A stretch of DNA of 64,000 nucleotides from Spongilla lacustris (GCA_949361645.1 OX442420.1:10259865-10323864); one strand, 5' to 3'. Shown: positions 1 to 13,878, counted from the first letter of the stretch. Numbers and translations are program-made. The notes: generated from the letters alone by a model not told the origin.

Positions 1-1188
1 CTCTTGACCTCCACTTGATGTCCACTGAGGTCATGGAATGTCTGCTCTGTGCACTTGTCCACAGCATCCTCATTAGTGAACAGGACAAAGCAAAATCCCC
101 TCCGCCTTTGCGTGCCTTTGTCAGTTACCAGGGCAACCTCCTCTATCTATAACACAAACATTGTTACCAGCCACTTCCATGTGCACAAGCCACACCCACC
201 CACCTCTCCAAACTGTTGGAAGTAGTTTCTGATGGCATCCTCTGGCATGTCGGTGGGGACACCGCCCACGAAGATCTTCTTGGTTCTGTTCTTCATTGCC
301 TAGTAGTGAACACATATCACTTAGCAGTCAATCACAACCCTTAAGATCACGCTAACCTGATGAATAGCGTGTGGTATTGCCTTCTTGGCATCAACCTGTC
401 TCCCATCAATGGTGTGAGGCACCTCGTCCATGACACGCTGCACAGCCTCCGCATCCTCAAACACGACAAACGCAAAGCCTCTGAGGTGGGGGGCAGTACA
501 CACACATAGCAGAGCTGATTCAGAGGCCTCCATCTTTTCCGTACCTGGATCGCTTAGTGACAGGGTCATACTTCAGGTTGATATCGGCAACTGCACCATA
601 CTTAGAGAAGTACTCCTTCAGTGTGGCTATGTGTACATAGATTAAAAATGATACGTTTGATCACACTGTACTAGAATGCACAAAGGTATACGGATAGCGA
701 CAACACACAACGGTAAGCATCTGAGATGAGCGCCTAACCCTCGTTTGTTTCCCAGTTAAGAGCTCCAACAAACAGTTTACTGCACACCAAGGATTGGAGA
801 GAAAACAAAAGATGAACGTTAAGCCTAGCCTTCACCTAGCCTCGGCACAAATTTCAAAATAAAAAACTGCGAGGAGAAATGTAACACACCGACTGGCAGG
901 TTATGTGTTAGTGCACCTGGGACTGCACTAGTCGAGTTGCATAACTCGTGAATTGCTATAGGAACTCACTGCTCATCAAAATGGCCGTCACCGCCACTCT
1001 CCGCTTCGCCTTGTGTTTCCATGCTCTCTTCCCCAGTCCCCGACGACGCAATCGGCTCCTGCGTTCACAAGTAACATTTAAAAAACACTCCGAAAGCCTT
1101 CCGTTTCATCACTCACATCAGCCTTCACGCCGTTGGACTCATGTTCCACTATCTCTGAACTACACGTAGTCTGAAACTCTTCCGACAT
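1..1188 (-). CDS. hnRNP A/B-D-like protein with two RRM domains (3' part outside window)
   Basis: Nuclear RNA-binding protein expected to bind AU/UG-rich pre-mRNA and act in splicing or mRNA stability. Exons on the minus strand: 1188-1117, 1058-970, 779-739, 626-545, 480-357, 299-204, 140-1; all junctions are GT-AG and phases agree. The start ATG (1188-1186) opens an acidic, Ser/Gly-rich leader of about 53 residues. RRM1 follows with RNP2 LFVGAL and RNP1 RGFAFVVF; RRM2 has RNP2 KIFVGGVP and RNP1 RRGFCFVLF. Two tandem RRMs after an acidic leader fit hnRNP D/AB; DAZAP1 or Musashi are alternatives because the C-terminus is missing. The exon 6/7 junction in RRM2 is the least certain. Head-to-head with OGDH. 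Confidence 0.88.
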
Positions 1189-1342
1189 AGTTGGGGCCGC
1201 GTGATGGAAAAAAAATCACGTTCTGCTTAATTGGAATATTACTCACGTGATTGACGACGCTGAGGTGTTCCGGCATAGGCCTATCTGCCTACTTGTACTT
1301 TTGTAGCAAGACGCAGTTCAACACCGCAAGTGTAGCGCAACC
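1189..1342. promoter_or_regulatory. Divergent promoter region between hnRNP-like gene and OGDH
   Basis: Only 154 bases separate the two start codons, so both promoters and 5' UTRs must lie here. It contains a perfect palindromic E-box TCACGTGA at 1243-1250, followed by TGACGACG, and an inverted CCAAT-like ATTGG just upstream. No TATA box at a convincing position. Regulatory function is inferred from position. Confidence 0.6.
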
Positions 1343-4300
1343 ATGCAACGTGTACTGCGCTCTTCAGTGTTCCGGAGGTGTTGTACGGCTGCATTCTTTC
1401 CCGGTCGGCCATTCTCGTCTGACTCGTTCATGAATGGATCAAGTGCTACATACATAGAGCAGATGTATGAGAGTTGGAAGAAAGACCCTAGCAGTGTTCA
1501 CAAGGTTCGCGGGATGTTGTATGCTAGTGTGCCTGTCCAGTTATATGTTGAGATGTAATTTCAGTATTCTCTAGTAATCCGTTTGCTTCTTTGTTTCAGT
1601 CGTGGAATGCATACTTTGGTAACGTAAAGGGCGGAGCCAGGCCGGACCAAGCCTATCAGGCGCCGCCCTCCCTATCGTCAAAATCAACGTTTGTCCCTAT
1701 GAATTTGGGATCGTTCCAAGACCAGATGAAAGTCAAGGACCTAATGGACCAGATCAAGGACCATCAGAATGTGCAGGCATTGATTCGCGCCTATCAGATT
1801 AGAGGGCATTGGTTGGCTAGGCTGGACCCACTGGATATATCTAACCAATCCCTAAGTGAGATGCCCCCAGAACTGAACATCAAGAACTATTTCCCAGCAG
1901 ACTCTGATATGGATAAGATTTTTCAGCTACCTTCCACAACATTTATTGGGGATAAACAGCATGAAACTGCTTTGCCCTTGAAGGAAATCGTGAGGCGACT
2001 GGAGAAGACCTACTGTGGCAGCATTGGTGTGGAGTACATGTTCATTAATTCAAGAGCGAAATGTAACTATAGTGGGTGTGGCTTGGTTATAATGGGTGCG
2101 GCCTGGTTTGGAAAGGTTATGAAGCCATACCAGTGTGTGAAAGGTGTTTTTGGCATCAGTGTTTATATGTATGGTATATGTATGGTATATGTATATGGTA
2201 TATGGTATATGTATGGTATATGTATATGGTATATGTATGGTATATGTATATGGTATATGTATGGTATATGTATATGGTATATGTATGGTATATGTATATG
2301 GTATATGTATATGGTATATGTATGGTATATGTATGGTATATGTATATGGTATATGTATATGGTATATGTATATGGTATATGTATGGTATATTTACAATGT
2401 ATATGGTATTTAGGTGATTGGATCAGGCAACGCTTTGAGGCCCCTGGATGCTTCTCAATGTCCAGTGATCAGAAGCGCACACTGCTTGCAAGGCTGGTCC
2501 GATCCACAAGGTTTGTTAATTAGTGTAACTATGGTGATAGAAGCTGACCATGCCTACCTTCAGGTTTGAAGAGTTCTTAGCTGCCAAGTGGTCCAGTGAG
2601 AAGCGGTTTGGGCTGGATGGCTGTGAGGTACTCATCCCGGCTATGAAGAGTATCATCGATCTCTCCACTGCCAGTGGAGTGGAGAGCTTTGTGATAGGGA
2701 TGCCACACAGGGGAAGGCTGAACGTACTGGCCAACGTGGCAAGGCAACCTCTGGAGCAGATATTCTGCCGCTTCAATGCACATGTGGACCCTGACCAAAA
2801 AGATGAGGTATGGGGAGGAGGGGTGACCATAAAGATGAGGTATGGGGAGGAGGGGTGACCATAAAGATGAGGTATGGGGAGGAGGGGTGACCATAAAGAT
2901 GAGGTATGGGGAGGAGGGGTGACCATAAAGATGAGGTATGGGGAGGAGGGGGTGACCATACAGATGAGGTATGGGGAGGAGGGGGTGACCATACAGATGA
3001 GGTATGGGGAGGAGGGGTGACCATAAAGATGAGGTATGGGGAGGAGGGGGTGACCATAAAGATGAGGTATGGGGAGGAGGGGGTGACCATACAGATGAGG
3101 TATGGGGAGGAGGGGGTGACCATACAGATGAGGTATGGGGAGGAGGGGTGACCATACAGATGAGGTATGGGGAGGAGGGGGTGACCATACAGATGAGGTA
3201 CAGGGAGGAGGGGTGGCATTAGGAATGTTTAAAGTACAGACATGTGATCATGTGATCGGCAGGAGGATGATGATAAGGATGTGAGGCCACACCCCCAATA
3301 TTCAGGCAATGTATTTCCTTTAGTGTTGATTGATGGCCTCTCCAGTGCCACTCCCCCTTAGCGCTTGAATTTGTGTTAACAGCTAAAACACTCATAGTTA
3401 GAAGTGCCCTAACACGTAAATCTTGATTCTAACTATACATCCCTACACATGTGTATTTCAATGCCAAAGAATAGTAAAGTTGTGAACACATCACATCCTG
3501 CATGCTTGGTGTACTACAGCCCTATATAGCTAGGCCTGTGTTCACAGCCCTATACAGCTAGGCCTGTGTTCTCCTTAAAAGAGCCATATTGTTTTACTAT
3601 GGCTTGGCTTGCAAGGTGACCAGTTTTGATGACTATGATTGTGTTCCTGACTGGGTTATGTAATTCAGTGAACAAGAGCCTACAGGAAGGACTGGGCACT
3701 CTAGGTCTTCCAGTACTAGTTCTAGAAGCCCTAAAGTGCCCAGTCCTTGCAGTCAAATCATGCGGCACATGATCCAGATACAGTGAATCATGTAGTACCC
3801 ATGCACTGGTCTATCTTCATTAATATTGCACTGCTCCCATGCTTACTGACATAGCGATAAATCCTGCATATGTCTACTGCCACGCCCCCCATATTCTCTC
3901 CAGCATGTGTGAGGGAGTGTACATGTTTACATGTGCAAAGTGTTGTGCAATCTTTGTCTTCCTCAATAAATTACATAATGATAATGACTGGTGCAGGTGG
4001 GTGTGTGTCTTAATGGTGCGTGTTTATGGGTGTGGTTTAACCCCCCCCCCCCCCCCCCCCCCAGGGGTCAGGTGATGTGAAGTATCACCTCGGGGTGTGC
4101 ACTGAACTACCTAACCATGCAACAGGCAAGACGATAAAGGTAGCAGTGGTGGCCAACCCCTCCCACCTAGAAGGTAAGTGGGTACCCCTCCCTCTCACCC
4201 TCGCTAGTCATTCTCCCCCGTCCGCTCCAGCTGTGGACCCAGTCGTGCAGGGGAAGACGAGGGCTGAACAGTTCTACAGAGGTGACCATGATGGCAAGAC

Positions 4301-7145
4301 CTCCATGAGCATACTGCTGCATGGGGATGCCTCCTTTGCTGGGCAAGGGGTGGTATATGAAACCTTCCATCTAACTGACCTGCCTGACTACACCACCAAG
4401 GGCACCATACACATTGTAGTCAACAATCAAATTGGCTTTACCACTGATCCCCGCGTTGCAAGGTCTTCTTTGTACTGCACCGATGTTGCCAAGGTAACTA
4501 TAGGAGCATGTTATCAATGTACACTCTACACCACACCCACACCAGGTTGTGGAGGCTCCCATATTCCACGTGAATGCTGATGACCCAGAAGCTGTGATGC
4601 ATGTGTGTGCAGTGGCTGCTGAGTGGCGACAGAGATGGTCCAAAGATGTTGTGATAGACCTTGTGTGCTATCGCAAGTTTGGCCATAACGAGCAAGATGA
4701 ACCTTCCTTCACCCAGGTGATGTTAGCTACTATGAATATAGATCATCATGTGCATTCTTTCCTCGTTGCTTGCATTCTACCCTCCTCCCTCTCCTTCCTT
4801 GCCTCCCTCTCCTTCCCCTTCCTCTCCTCTCCTCCCTCTCCTCCTCTCCTTCTCCTTCCTCTCCTCCTCCTTCCTCTCCTCCCCCTTCCTCTCCTCCCCC
4901 TTCCTCTCCTCCCCCTTCCTCTCCTCCCTCAGCCCCTCATGTATCATAAGATACATAAACAAACACCAGTGTTGGAGCTTTACTCCAAAAAGCTAATAAG
5001 TGATGGAGTTGTCAGCAAGGATGAATGTGATGTATGTTTACTTTCTTTCTGTAGTGCTGTTTTCTATTTAGTGCTCACTTCAGGTTGTGAAGCAGAAATA
5101 CGAAGAAGTATTGAAAACAGCATTTGACAAGTCAGGAAGTCAACCTAATTACAATAGGTTGTGGCTTGATTCCCCTTGGGAAGGTAAGGGTTAATTAGCG
5201 AGGTAGTCTTATCCAATTAGTGCACACCTATGCATAGGGTTCTTTAATCGTGATGGAAGTCCCAAGGACCCTGGGCCTCTCTTACCTAGCACTGGGGTGG
5301 AGGAGGCTAGGCTTAGACGTATTGGTGAAGTCATCAGCTCATCTCCAGTAGACTTCAATGTGCACAAAGGTGTGCAGTGTCCATGTGTGCATGTGCGCTA
5401 TGTGCCTTATCAGGGTTGTGTTCTAGTGTTGAAGAGAACACTAGCTCAGCGCAAGGATATGCTGGACAGGGGAGAAGCTGATTGGGCCATGGGGGAGTCC
5501 TTTGCCTTTGGGTCCCTGCTGCTGGATAAGATCCATGTGAGGCTGTCTGGTCAGGATGTGGAGAGGGGCACCTTCTCCCATCGTCACCACGTGCTGCATG
5601 ACCAGTTGGTAGACATGAAATTGTATAGGTGTGTAACGGGCATTGGAGGAGGTGACATCATCATGGGTTTTCGTGATTAGACCGCTGAACCACATAGCAC
5701 CTGAGGGGCAACAGGCTCACTACACTGTGTGCAACAGCTCCCTGTCAGAGTTTGCTGTCCTTGGCTTTGAGGTGGGCTTTAGCATGAGCAACCCTGACTC
5801 CCTGGTCTGCTGGGAGGCACAGTTTGGAGATTTCCACAACAATGCTCAGGTGGGTGTGGTCTGTTGGTGGGTGTGGTCTGAATGTTGAATGCTCCCCCCC
5901 ACCCCCCCCCCCCCCCCCCCCCCAGTGCATCATTGATCAGTTCATAAGCTCTGGTCAGGACAAGTGGATGAGGCAGAGTGGTGTGGTCCTCCTGCTGCCC
6001 CATGGCTATGAGGGGATGGGCCCTGAGCACTCCTCAGCTCGGCCTGAGAGGTTTCTGCAGCTGTGCTCGGATGACCCAGATGTCATGCCCGACATCACCC
6101 AGCAAGGCTTTGAGAGGTCACAGCTGCTAAACTGTAACATGCAGGTGTGACCTTGTGTAGATTGGGAGGATGGCTGTGTGTGATTGATGATCACCTGACC
6201 TGCAGGTGATCAACTGCACTACTCCTGCTAACATCTTCCATGCTCTCAGAAGGCAGGTGAAGATGCCATTCAGGAAGCCAGTAAGCCACACAGCACCCTC
6301 ACTGCCTGCTGGTGACTGCTCTCCTTCTCAGCTCATCGTGATGACACCTAAGAGCCTCCTAAGACACCCTGAGGCCAAATCACCATTGGCTGACATGGTT
6401 GAAGGTGTGGGGTGTGTGGGTGTACCTGTGGGGTGTGAGGGTGTACCTGTGGGGTGTGAGGGTGTACCTGTGGGGTGTGAGGGTGTACCTGTGGGGTGTG
6501 AGTGTGTACCTCTAGGAAAATCAAAACAGGTAGGATTAATCAATCTCTTTCTGCCACTAGTTGCGTGGGTACTTACAAAGGAATTGCTTAAGGGATGTGT
6601 GTGTGTATCTTTTCATCACCTTCAGGTACAAGGTTCAAGCGCATCATCCCTGACCAATCATGCACTGATGCTGGTCAGGTGGAGAGACTCATTTTCTGTT
6701 CTGGGAAGGTCTACTACGAGCTAGCGAGGGAGAGGGAGAAGCTAGGCCTGTCACATAAGGCGGCCATTGTGAGGGTGGAGCAGGTGGGTGGAGCCTATGG
6801 GTGGGGCACCAATCAGTTCCCACCACCACTATAGTTATCACCGTTCCCCTACGATCTCGTGCACGCTGAGATGGGGCGTTACCCCAACGCTAAAGTGATA
6901 TGGGCCCAGGAGGAACCCAAGAACATGGGGGCGTGGTCATATGTACAGCCACGCCTCTACACAACTGCAAATCGCAAGAGAAATATACAGTAATGATGTC
7001 ATCATCTTACCACATTTATTTTACACCTCATTACTTATGCAGGTACAGAGGCAGGCCTCCCAATGCATCCGTTGCTACGGGTAACAAATATAGCCACATA
7101 CTAGAGCAGAATGCAGTATTGTCAAGTGCACTGACTGACCTTTGA
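1343..7145 (+). CDS. OGDH: 2-oxoglutarate dehydrogenase E1 component, mitochondrial
   Basis: Thiamine-diphosphate-dependent E1 of the 2-oxoglutarate dehydrogenase complex (TCA cycle, mitochondrial matrix). Exons: 1343-1504, 1600-2062, 2414-2510, 2564-2807, 4065-4173, 4231-4493, 4546-4716, 4933-5031, 5084-5183, 5238-5369, 5427-5628, 5681-5849, 5926-6144, 6206-6280, 6332-6404, 6626-6783, 6835-6989, 7043-7145. They sum to 2,994 nt, 997 residues, close to the usual ~1,000-1,020. The N-terminus is Arg-rich and lacks acidic residues over the first 25 positions (RPFSS near 25), a presequence. Visible family motifs: [65 protein letters not shown]. The Ca2+-site acidic motif of vertebrate OGDH is absent. 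Exon 11 was started at 5427 because that is the acceptor that keeps phase. Confidence 0.97.
2165..2400 (+). repeat. TATATGG/TATG-type minisatellite in OGDH intron 2
   Basis: Tandem array made of TATATG and TATGG words, about 236 bases, filling most of intron 2 (2063-2413). It is open in several frames by composition only and is not coding. It begins about 100 bases after the donor. Confidence 0.9.
2792..3215 (+). repeat. Minisatellite built on the exon 4 splice donor of OGDH
   Basis: Thirteen copies of GATGAGGTA at a 32-34 base period. The first copy is the true end of exon 4 and its donor (GATGAG at 2802-2807, GT at 2808). Each later unit repeats about 16 bases matching the exon tail (TGACCATAAAGATGAG versus TGACCAAAAAGATGAG) followed by the first bases of the intron (gtatggggaggagggg), so each is a potential 5' splice site. 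Confidence 0.95.
3216..4064 (+). other. Remainder of OGDH intron 4, ending in a poly-C acceptor tract
   Basis: The intron runs to 4064. I see no gene in it. A short direct repeat containing CCTATA(T/C)AGCTAGGCCTGTGTTC lies at about 3521-3573. The intron ends in a run of 22 C (4041-4062) directly followed by AG, which serves as the polypyrimidine tract. Confidence 0.8.
4785..4932 (+). repeat. Polypyrimidine minisatellite abutting the OGDH intron 7 acceptor
   Basis: Tandem CCTCTCCTCCCCCTT-type units running directly into the AG at 4931-4932. The array is itself the polypyrimidine tract of intron 7. Confidence 0.9.
5850..5925 (+). repeat. OGDH intron 12: donor-side duplication and poly-C acceptor
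   Basis: The intron opens with two copies of GTGGGTGTGGTCTG, the first starting at the donor GT, and closes with C-runs (about 5894-5923, one A interruption) before AG. A donor-anchored repeat and an acceptor homopolymer occur in one 76-base intron. Confidence 0.85.
6405..6520 (+). repeat. 21-bp minisatellite starting at the OGDH intron 15 donor
   Basis: About five units of GGTGTGAGGGTGTACCTGTGG beginning at the donor (GAAG|gtgtgg at 6404/6405). The units resemble the intron start, not the exon tail. Confidence 0.9.
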
Positions 7146-7301
7146 CCTCTGATCAGAGGATCATAGTTGTATATATATATATATTGATCTGTATTGAAAA
7201 ACTAAGTAGCTGTCAGTGTGGTGTATATTTATAAACTCTACGGTAACACTAGTAACCAGACAAGTTACAACTGTCACACCAAAACATTGGACATAATGAC
7301 A
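7146..7301. other. Convergent 3' UTR space between OGDH and kinase gene
   Basis: 156 bases between the two stop codons. Contains a short (AT)n run near 7170-7184. I see no canonical AATAAA on either strand; the two transcripts probably overlap tail to tail. Confidence 0.6.
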
Positions 7302-9957
<2,656 letters not shown>

Positions 9958-10041
9958 CTCCCGCTGTGCCTCCAGCTGACCACACACAGTTACCCCGCCT
10001 ACTTATGAGTGTGCGGACGTGCGCGGAGCGGAAAAATAATC
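9958..10041. promoter_or_regulatory. 84-bp divergent promoter between kinase and SIRT1
   Basis: The kinase ATG (9957) and the SIRT1 ATG (10042) face away from each other with 84 bases between. It holds a GC-rich stretch (cggacgtgcgcggagcgg) and no TATA box. Promoter role inferred from geometry. Confidence 0.6.
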
Positions 10042-12846
10042 ATGGATACACCGAATGCCCATGTAGAAGGTCAGGGCGGGAAGGATGACGAAAGGGAAGC
10101 CAGAAGTAGTTCCGAATCCCCATCTCGTCACTCTTCTTCACGTTCGTCCAGTGAAATAGGCAAGAACCCGCCTCATAAAAATACGACTTTGCGTGGGTGG
10201 AGGTAAATATTAAAATTGGTTTTGTTGTCAGATCCTTGCGACTGGGTTCAAGAACAGATAATAGAGGGTACCGACCCCCGGGGAGTGCTCCGGAAGCTGT
10301 TACACCCCAGTTGTCAGCTGGTAGGCATATCACCGGTTCGTGTACGTTTACACGGGCAGAAACTGATCCATAGCCGCAACACCTCGATGACGTAGCACTT
10401 TGGAGACTTGTGCTTCAGCTGCTCACAGAACCTACACCACGTCAGAAGCTTGATCACGTGAACTCAATAGACGACGTTGTAAAGCTGATCACCGCAAGCT
10501 CTCGCATCATCGTACTAACGGGAGCTGGGGTGCGTACGTCATGTGCAGATATGTTTGTGTGTGTGTGTGTGTGTGTGGAAAGCTCCTGTTACTGGGTTGT
10601 TATTAATATTGTATCTTGTTCAGAAACTTAGTAGACACCAAATTGATTACATATTTAGATTTTATCATTGTGGATGTGGTTTCCTTTGTGGATCACGTGA
10701 AGGGATAAGAATGCCAGTTAAAAGATTAATCGAAGGAGATTGTTTCTGTATGGCTTCAGCGTGTACACGCAAATCTATTTCCTTGAATGAGAGTAGGAGC
10801 TCCCCCCCCCCCCCCAAAAAGCCTGGTTGCTTGGTTTGTCCATGAAACAAGAAATCAATTTGGTGTGGCCTACAAGCCAGCCAGCTGTCTTATTATTAAT
10901 AACCAGCCTGCTGTCTTATTGTTTATAACCAGCTTGCTGTAATTAATAACCAGCCTGCTGTCATGCTAGTTCCTACTACAATCCATTCATGTGTCAATGT
11001 GTGTTTGTGTGTATGTGGTAGAGCTTTATCAGAACAGTCTTCATCAAATATAGATTTCTGTGTCTTGCGGAATTCCAGATTTTCGCTCCCGTGATGGGTT
11101 GTATGCCAGACTAGCAGAGCAGTTTCCAGAGCTACCGGACCCCCAAGCGATATTTGACATTGAATACTTCCATGATGATCCTAATCCTTTCTTTAGATGT
11201 GCAAAGGTTTGTCTGTTCACACTCCATTGTGTGTGAAAGGTTCTAAATTTTGTAAATTTCTACATCAGGAGCTGTTTCCTGGCCGATACGTACCCTCCAT
11301 AACCCACAGGTTTGTAGCAGCTTTGGAGAAGAGAGGAAAGCTGCTTAGGAACTATACCCAAAACATCGACACCCTTGAAGTGACGGCTGGCATCACCAGA
11401 GCTGTGTTCTGTCATGGTGAGGTGCATAGCTGGTGAGAGAAGTCTATCCTCATACCCCCCCCCCCCCACACACACACCCCAGGATCATTTGACACAGCCA
11501 GGTGCATCAGTTGTGGGCATAGTGTGAAGGGGGAGGTGCTAAGAGACGACATATTGAACGATGTAGGCTTGGCACAATATGTTACGTGTACACATCATGT
11601 TTTGAATATTTAATCTTAGCGTGTTCCAGTGTGTCCAAAATGTACTGGAGTTTTCAAACCTGACATCGTGTTCTTTGGTGAAGGCTTACCAGAGTCCTTC
11701 CATCAACAGCTGCAAAGTGATAAGATGGAGGTGTGGTGTAATACTGGAGGTGTGGTGTAATGATGGAAGTGTAGTGTGGTGTAATGATGGAGGTGTAGTG
11801 TGGTGTAATGATGGAGGTGTAGTGTGGTGTAATGATGGAGGTGTGGTGTAATGATGGAGGTGTGGTGTGTAATGATGGAGGTGTAGTGTGGTGTAATGAT
11901 GGAGGTGTGGTGTGGTGTAATGATGGTGGTGTGGTGTGGTGTAATGATGGAGGTGTGGTGTGGTTTAATGATGGAGGTGTAGTGTGGTGTAATGATGGAG
12001 GTGTGGTGTGGTGTAATGATGGAGGTGTAGTGTGGTGTAATGATGGAGGTGTAGTGTGGTGTAATGATGGAGGTGTGGTGTGGTGTAATGATGGAGGTGT
12101 AGTGTGGTGTAATGATGGAGATGTGGTGTGGTGTAATGATGGAGGTGTGGTGTGGTGTAATGATGGAGGTGTGGTGTGGTGTAATACAAAATGGCTGTGT
12201 AATGTGATAGCTAACATACACTCATTACATTTGAGGTAGAACTTGTCTGGTACCCAGTCCCATTTCTCTGTGCAGGCTGACCTTCTGCTAGTCATGGGCT
12301 CCTCCCTCAAGGTACGGCCAGTCTCCCTTATACCAAGTACGTGACACAGGTCAGAATGCATGACATCATCTGATCATTCTTTGGTTCAATGGTGGGCGTG
12401 GCAGGTGTGCTCCCTCACGATGTCCCTCAAGTGCTTATCAACCGCGAGCATCTAGGTCACATGACCTTCGATGTGGAGTTATTAGGCTACAGTGATGATA
12501 TCGTCAGCGAACTGTGTCGTCGCCTAGGAGCAGACTGGCTATCTGATGTTGCTGGGCAATCAACTGAGCAGGGGGCAGGTCAGTGGGTGTGGCCTAAGTC
12601 CATTAGGTGGGTTCATGGGTCTCCTTTCCAGTGGTGACATGCCCAAAAGCAGGTGTCCATCTATTTTCTGGTGCCATTGTTTGTTCCAAGGATTTTGACA
12701 CAGAAACAAATGAAAGTGATACTAAGAGGCCAAAGCTGGAAGTATCCAATAGCAAATGCTCTTTAAAGGACTTTGACACAGAAACAAGTGAAAGTGAAAC
12801 TAAGAGGCCAAAGCTGGAAGTATCCAGTACTAAATGCTCGTTGTAA
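10042..12846 (+). CDS. SIRT1: NAD+-dependent protein deacetylase sirtuin-1
   Basis: Class I sirtuin, nuclear deacetylase. Exons 2-10: 10232-10320, 10374-10529, 11054-11206, 11269-11416, 11483-11562, 11620-11730, 12276-12336, 12405-12578, 12632-12846, all in phase. Exon 1 begins at ATG 10042 with a Ser-rich acidic leader; to match phase it should end at 10150 (gtgaaa) or 10192 (gtgggt). The stronger-looking donor at 10203 is out of phase, so the length is 431 or 445 residues. Motifs: [29 protein letters not shown], catalytic His in CHG, zinc cysteines CISC and [28 protein letters not shown]-x-x-WVQ and LDDVALW upstream are SIRT1-specific. The C-terminal tail is a ~26-residue tandem duplication, each copy with KRPKLE. 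Confidence 0.95.
10870..10965 (+). repeat. Short tandem repeat in SIRT1 intron 3
   Basis: Four degenerate ~24-base units around AATAACCAGCCTGCTGTC. The same intron (10530-11053) also has a (GT)n run near 10556-10577 and a poly-C run near 10802-10815. Confidence 0.8.
11722..12185 (+). repeat. Minisatellite built on the exon 7 splice donor of SIRT1
   Basis: Exon 7 ends AAGATGGAG (11730) before gtgtggtg. The following ~455 bases are ~20 units of 19-24 bases, each carrying TGATGGAG followed by GTGTGG or GTGTAG, so the exon tail plus donor is repeated many times. Confidence 0.94.
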
Positions 12847-13303
12847 GACAAGTAGAAAAGTTGCAAGGAAAATTACATTGTTTACATGTGTATGACTGCC
12901 GTTATACATGTACAGTGTAACATTGCCATACAAGTTCAGTGGTGCGCAGTAGGTATGGATAATCAAAGTATACAGGCTATACAGGGGGCCTATTCCATTA
13001 TTCTACCATACACCCCTGTGAACAGTCAGTGGAATGGCCTCTTCTTGCATGGTCACCAGTCACCCAGATAAGGCATGCAGATGTCATAAAGGGATTAGTG
13101 TCCAAGCCTTAATCAATACATTGTTTTGAAGAGCTTTAAAAAGACTTATGTTCTGCTTATTTAAAGCATCATACAATTAGGCCGAACAGAAGGGGCGCTC
13201 GTTGCGTACGCCCCTCCCCCTGTAAATCTGCGCCTGGTACTAATGGTTTCATGTTATAGTATTACACATATGGATACATATGGAGGTATAATCATGTAGT
13301 ACA
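12847..13303 (+). other. SIRT1 3' flank, no gene seen
   Basis: Moderately AT-rich sequence. Near 13180-13240 lies a segment ending GTAAATCTGCGCCTG that resembles the end of a non-autonomous DNA element. I looked on the minus strand for the missing last POLD1 exon and did not find it. Confidence 0.5.
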
Positions 13304-13878
13304 CATCTTCATGCTAACCTTGTACCCATCTTCATGCTAACCTTGTACACACACATCTTCATGCTAACCTTGTACACATCTTCATGCTAACCTTGTACAC
13401 ATCTTTATGCTAACCTTGTACCCATCTTCATGCTAACCTTGTACACATCTTCATGCTAACCTTGTACCCATCTTCATGCTAACCTTGTACACACACATCT
13501 TCATGCTAACCTTGTACACATCTTCATGCTAACCTTGTACACATCTTTATGCTAACCTTGTACCCATCTTCATGCTAACCTTGTACACATCTTCATGCTA
13601 ACCTTGTACCCATCTTCATGCTAACCTTGTACCCATCTTCATGCTAACCTTGTACACATCTTCATGCTAACCTTGTACCCATCTTCATGCTAACCTTGTA
13701 CCCATCTTCATGCTAACCTTGTACACATCTTCATGCTAACCTTGTACACATCTTCATGCTAACCTTGTACCCATCTTCATGCTAACCTTGTACCCATCTT
13801 CATGCTAACCTTGTACACATCTTCATGCTAACCTTGTACACATCTTCATGCTAACCTTGTACACATCTTCATGCTAAC
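13304..13878 (-). repeat. 23-bp minisatellite, 25 copies, continuing from the POLD1 exon donor
   Basis: On the minus strand the unit is GTTAG + CATGAAGATGTGTACAAG. It equals the last bases of the adjacent POLD1 exon (CATGAAGATGTACTGTGTACAAG, with a 4-5-base difference) plus the first five bases of the intron (gttag). Counted 25 copies of ATGCTAACCTT-type words on the plus strand. Confidence 0.95.

Noticed and set aside
2516..3222. Overlapping repetitive open frames on both strands
   Set aside because: Products of the OGDH intron 4 minisatellite, with no start context or family match.
5414..5426. OGDH exon 11 beginning at 5414
   Set aside because: It breaks reading phase; starting after TTCTAG at 5427 restores phase and the family alignment.
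11654..12361. [12 protein letters not shown] repetitive minus-strand frame
   Set aside because: Compositional frame of the SIRT1 intron 7 array.
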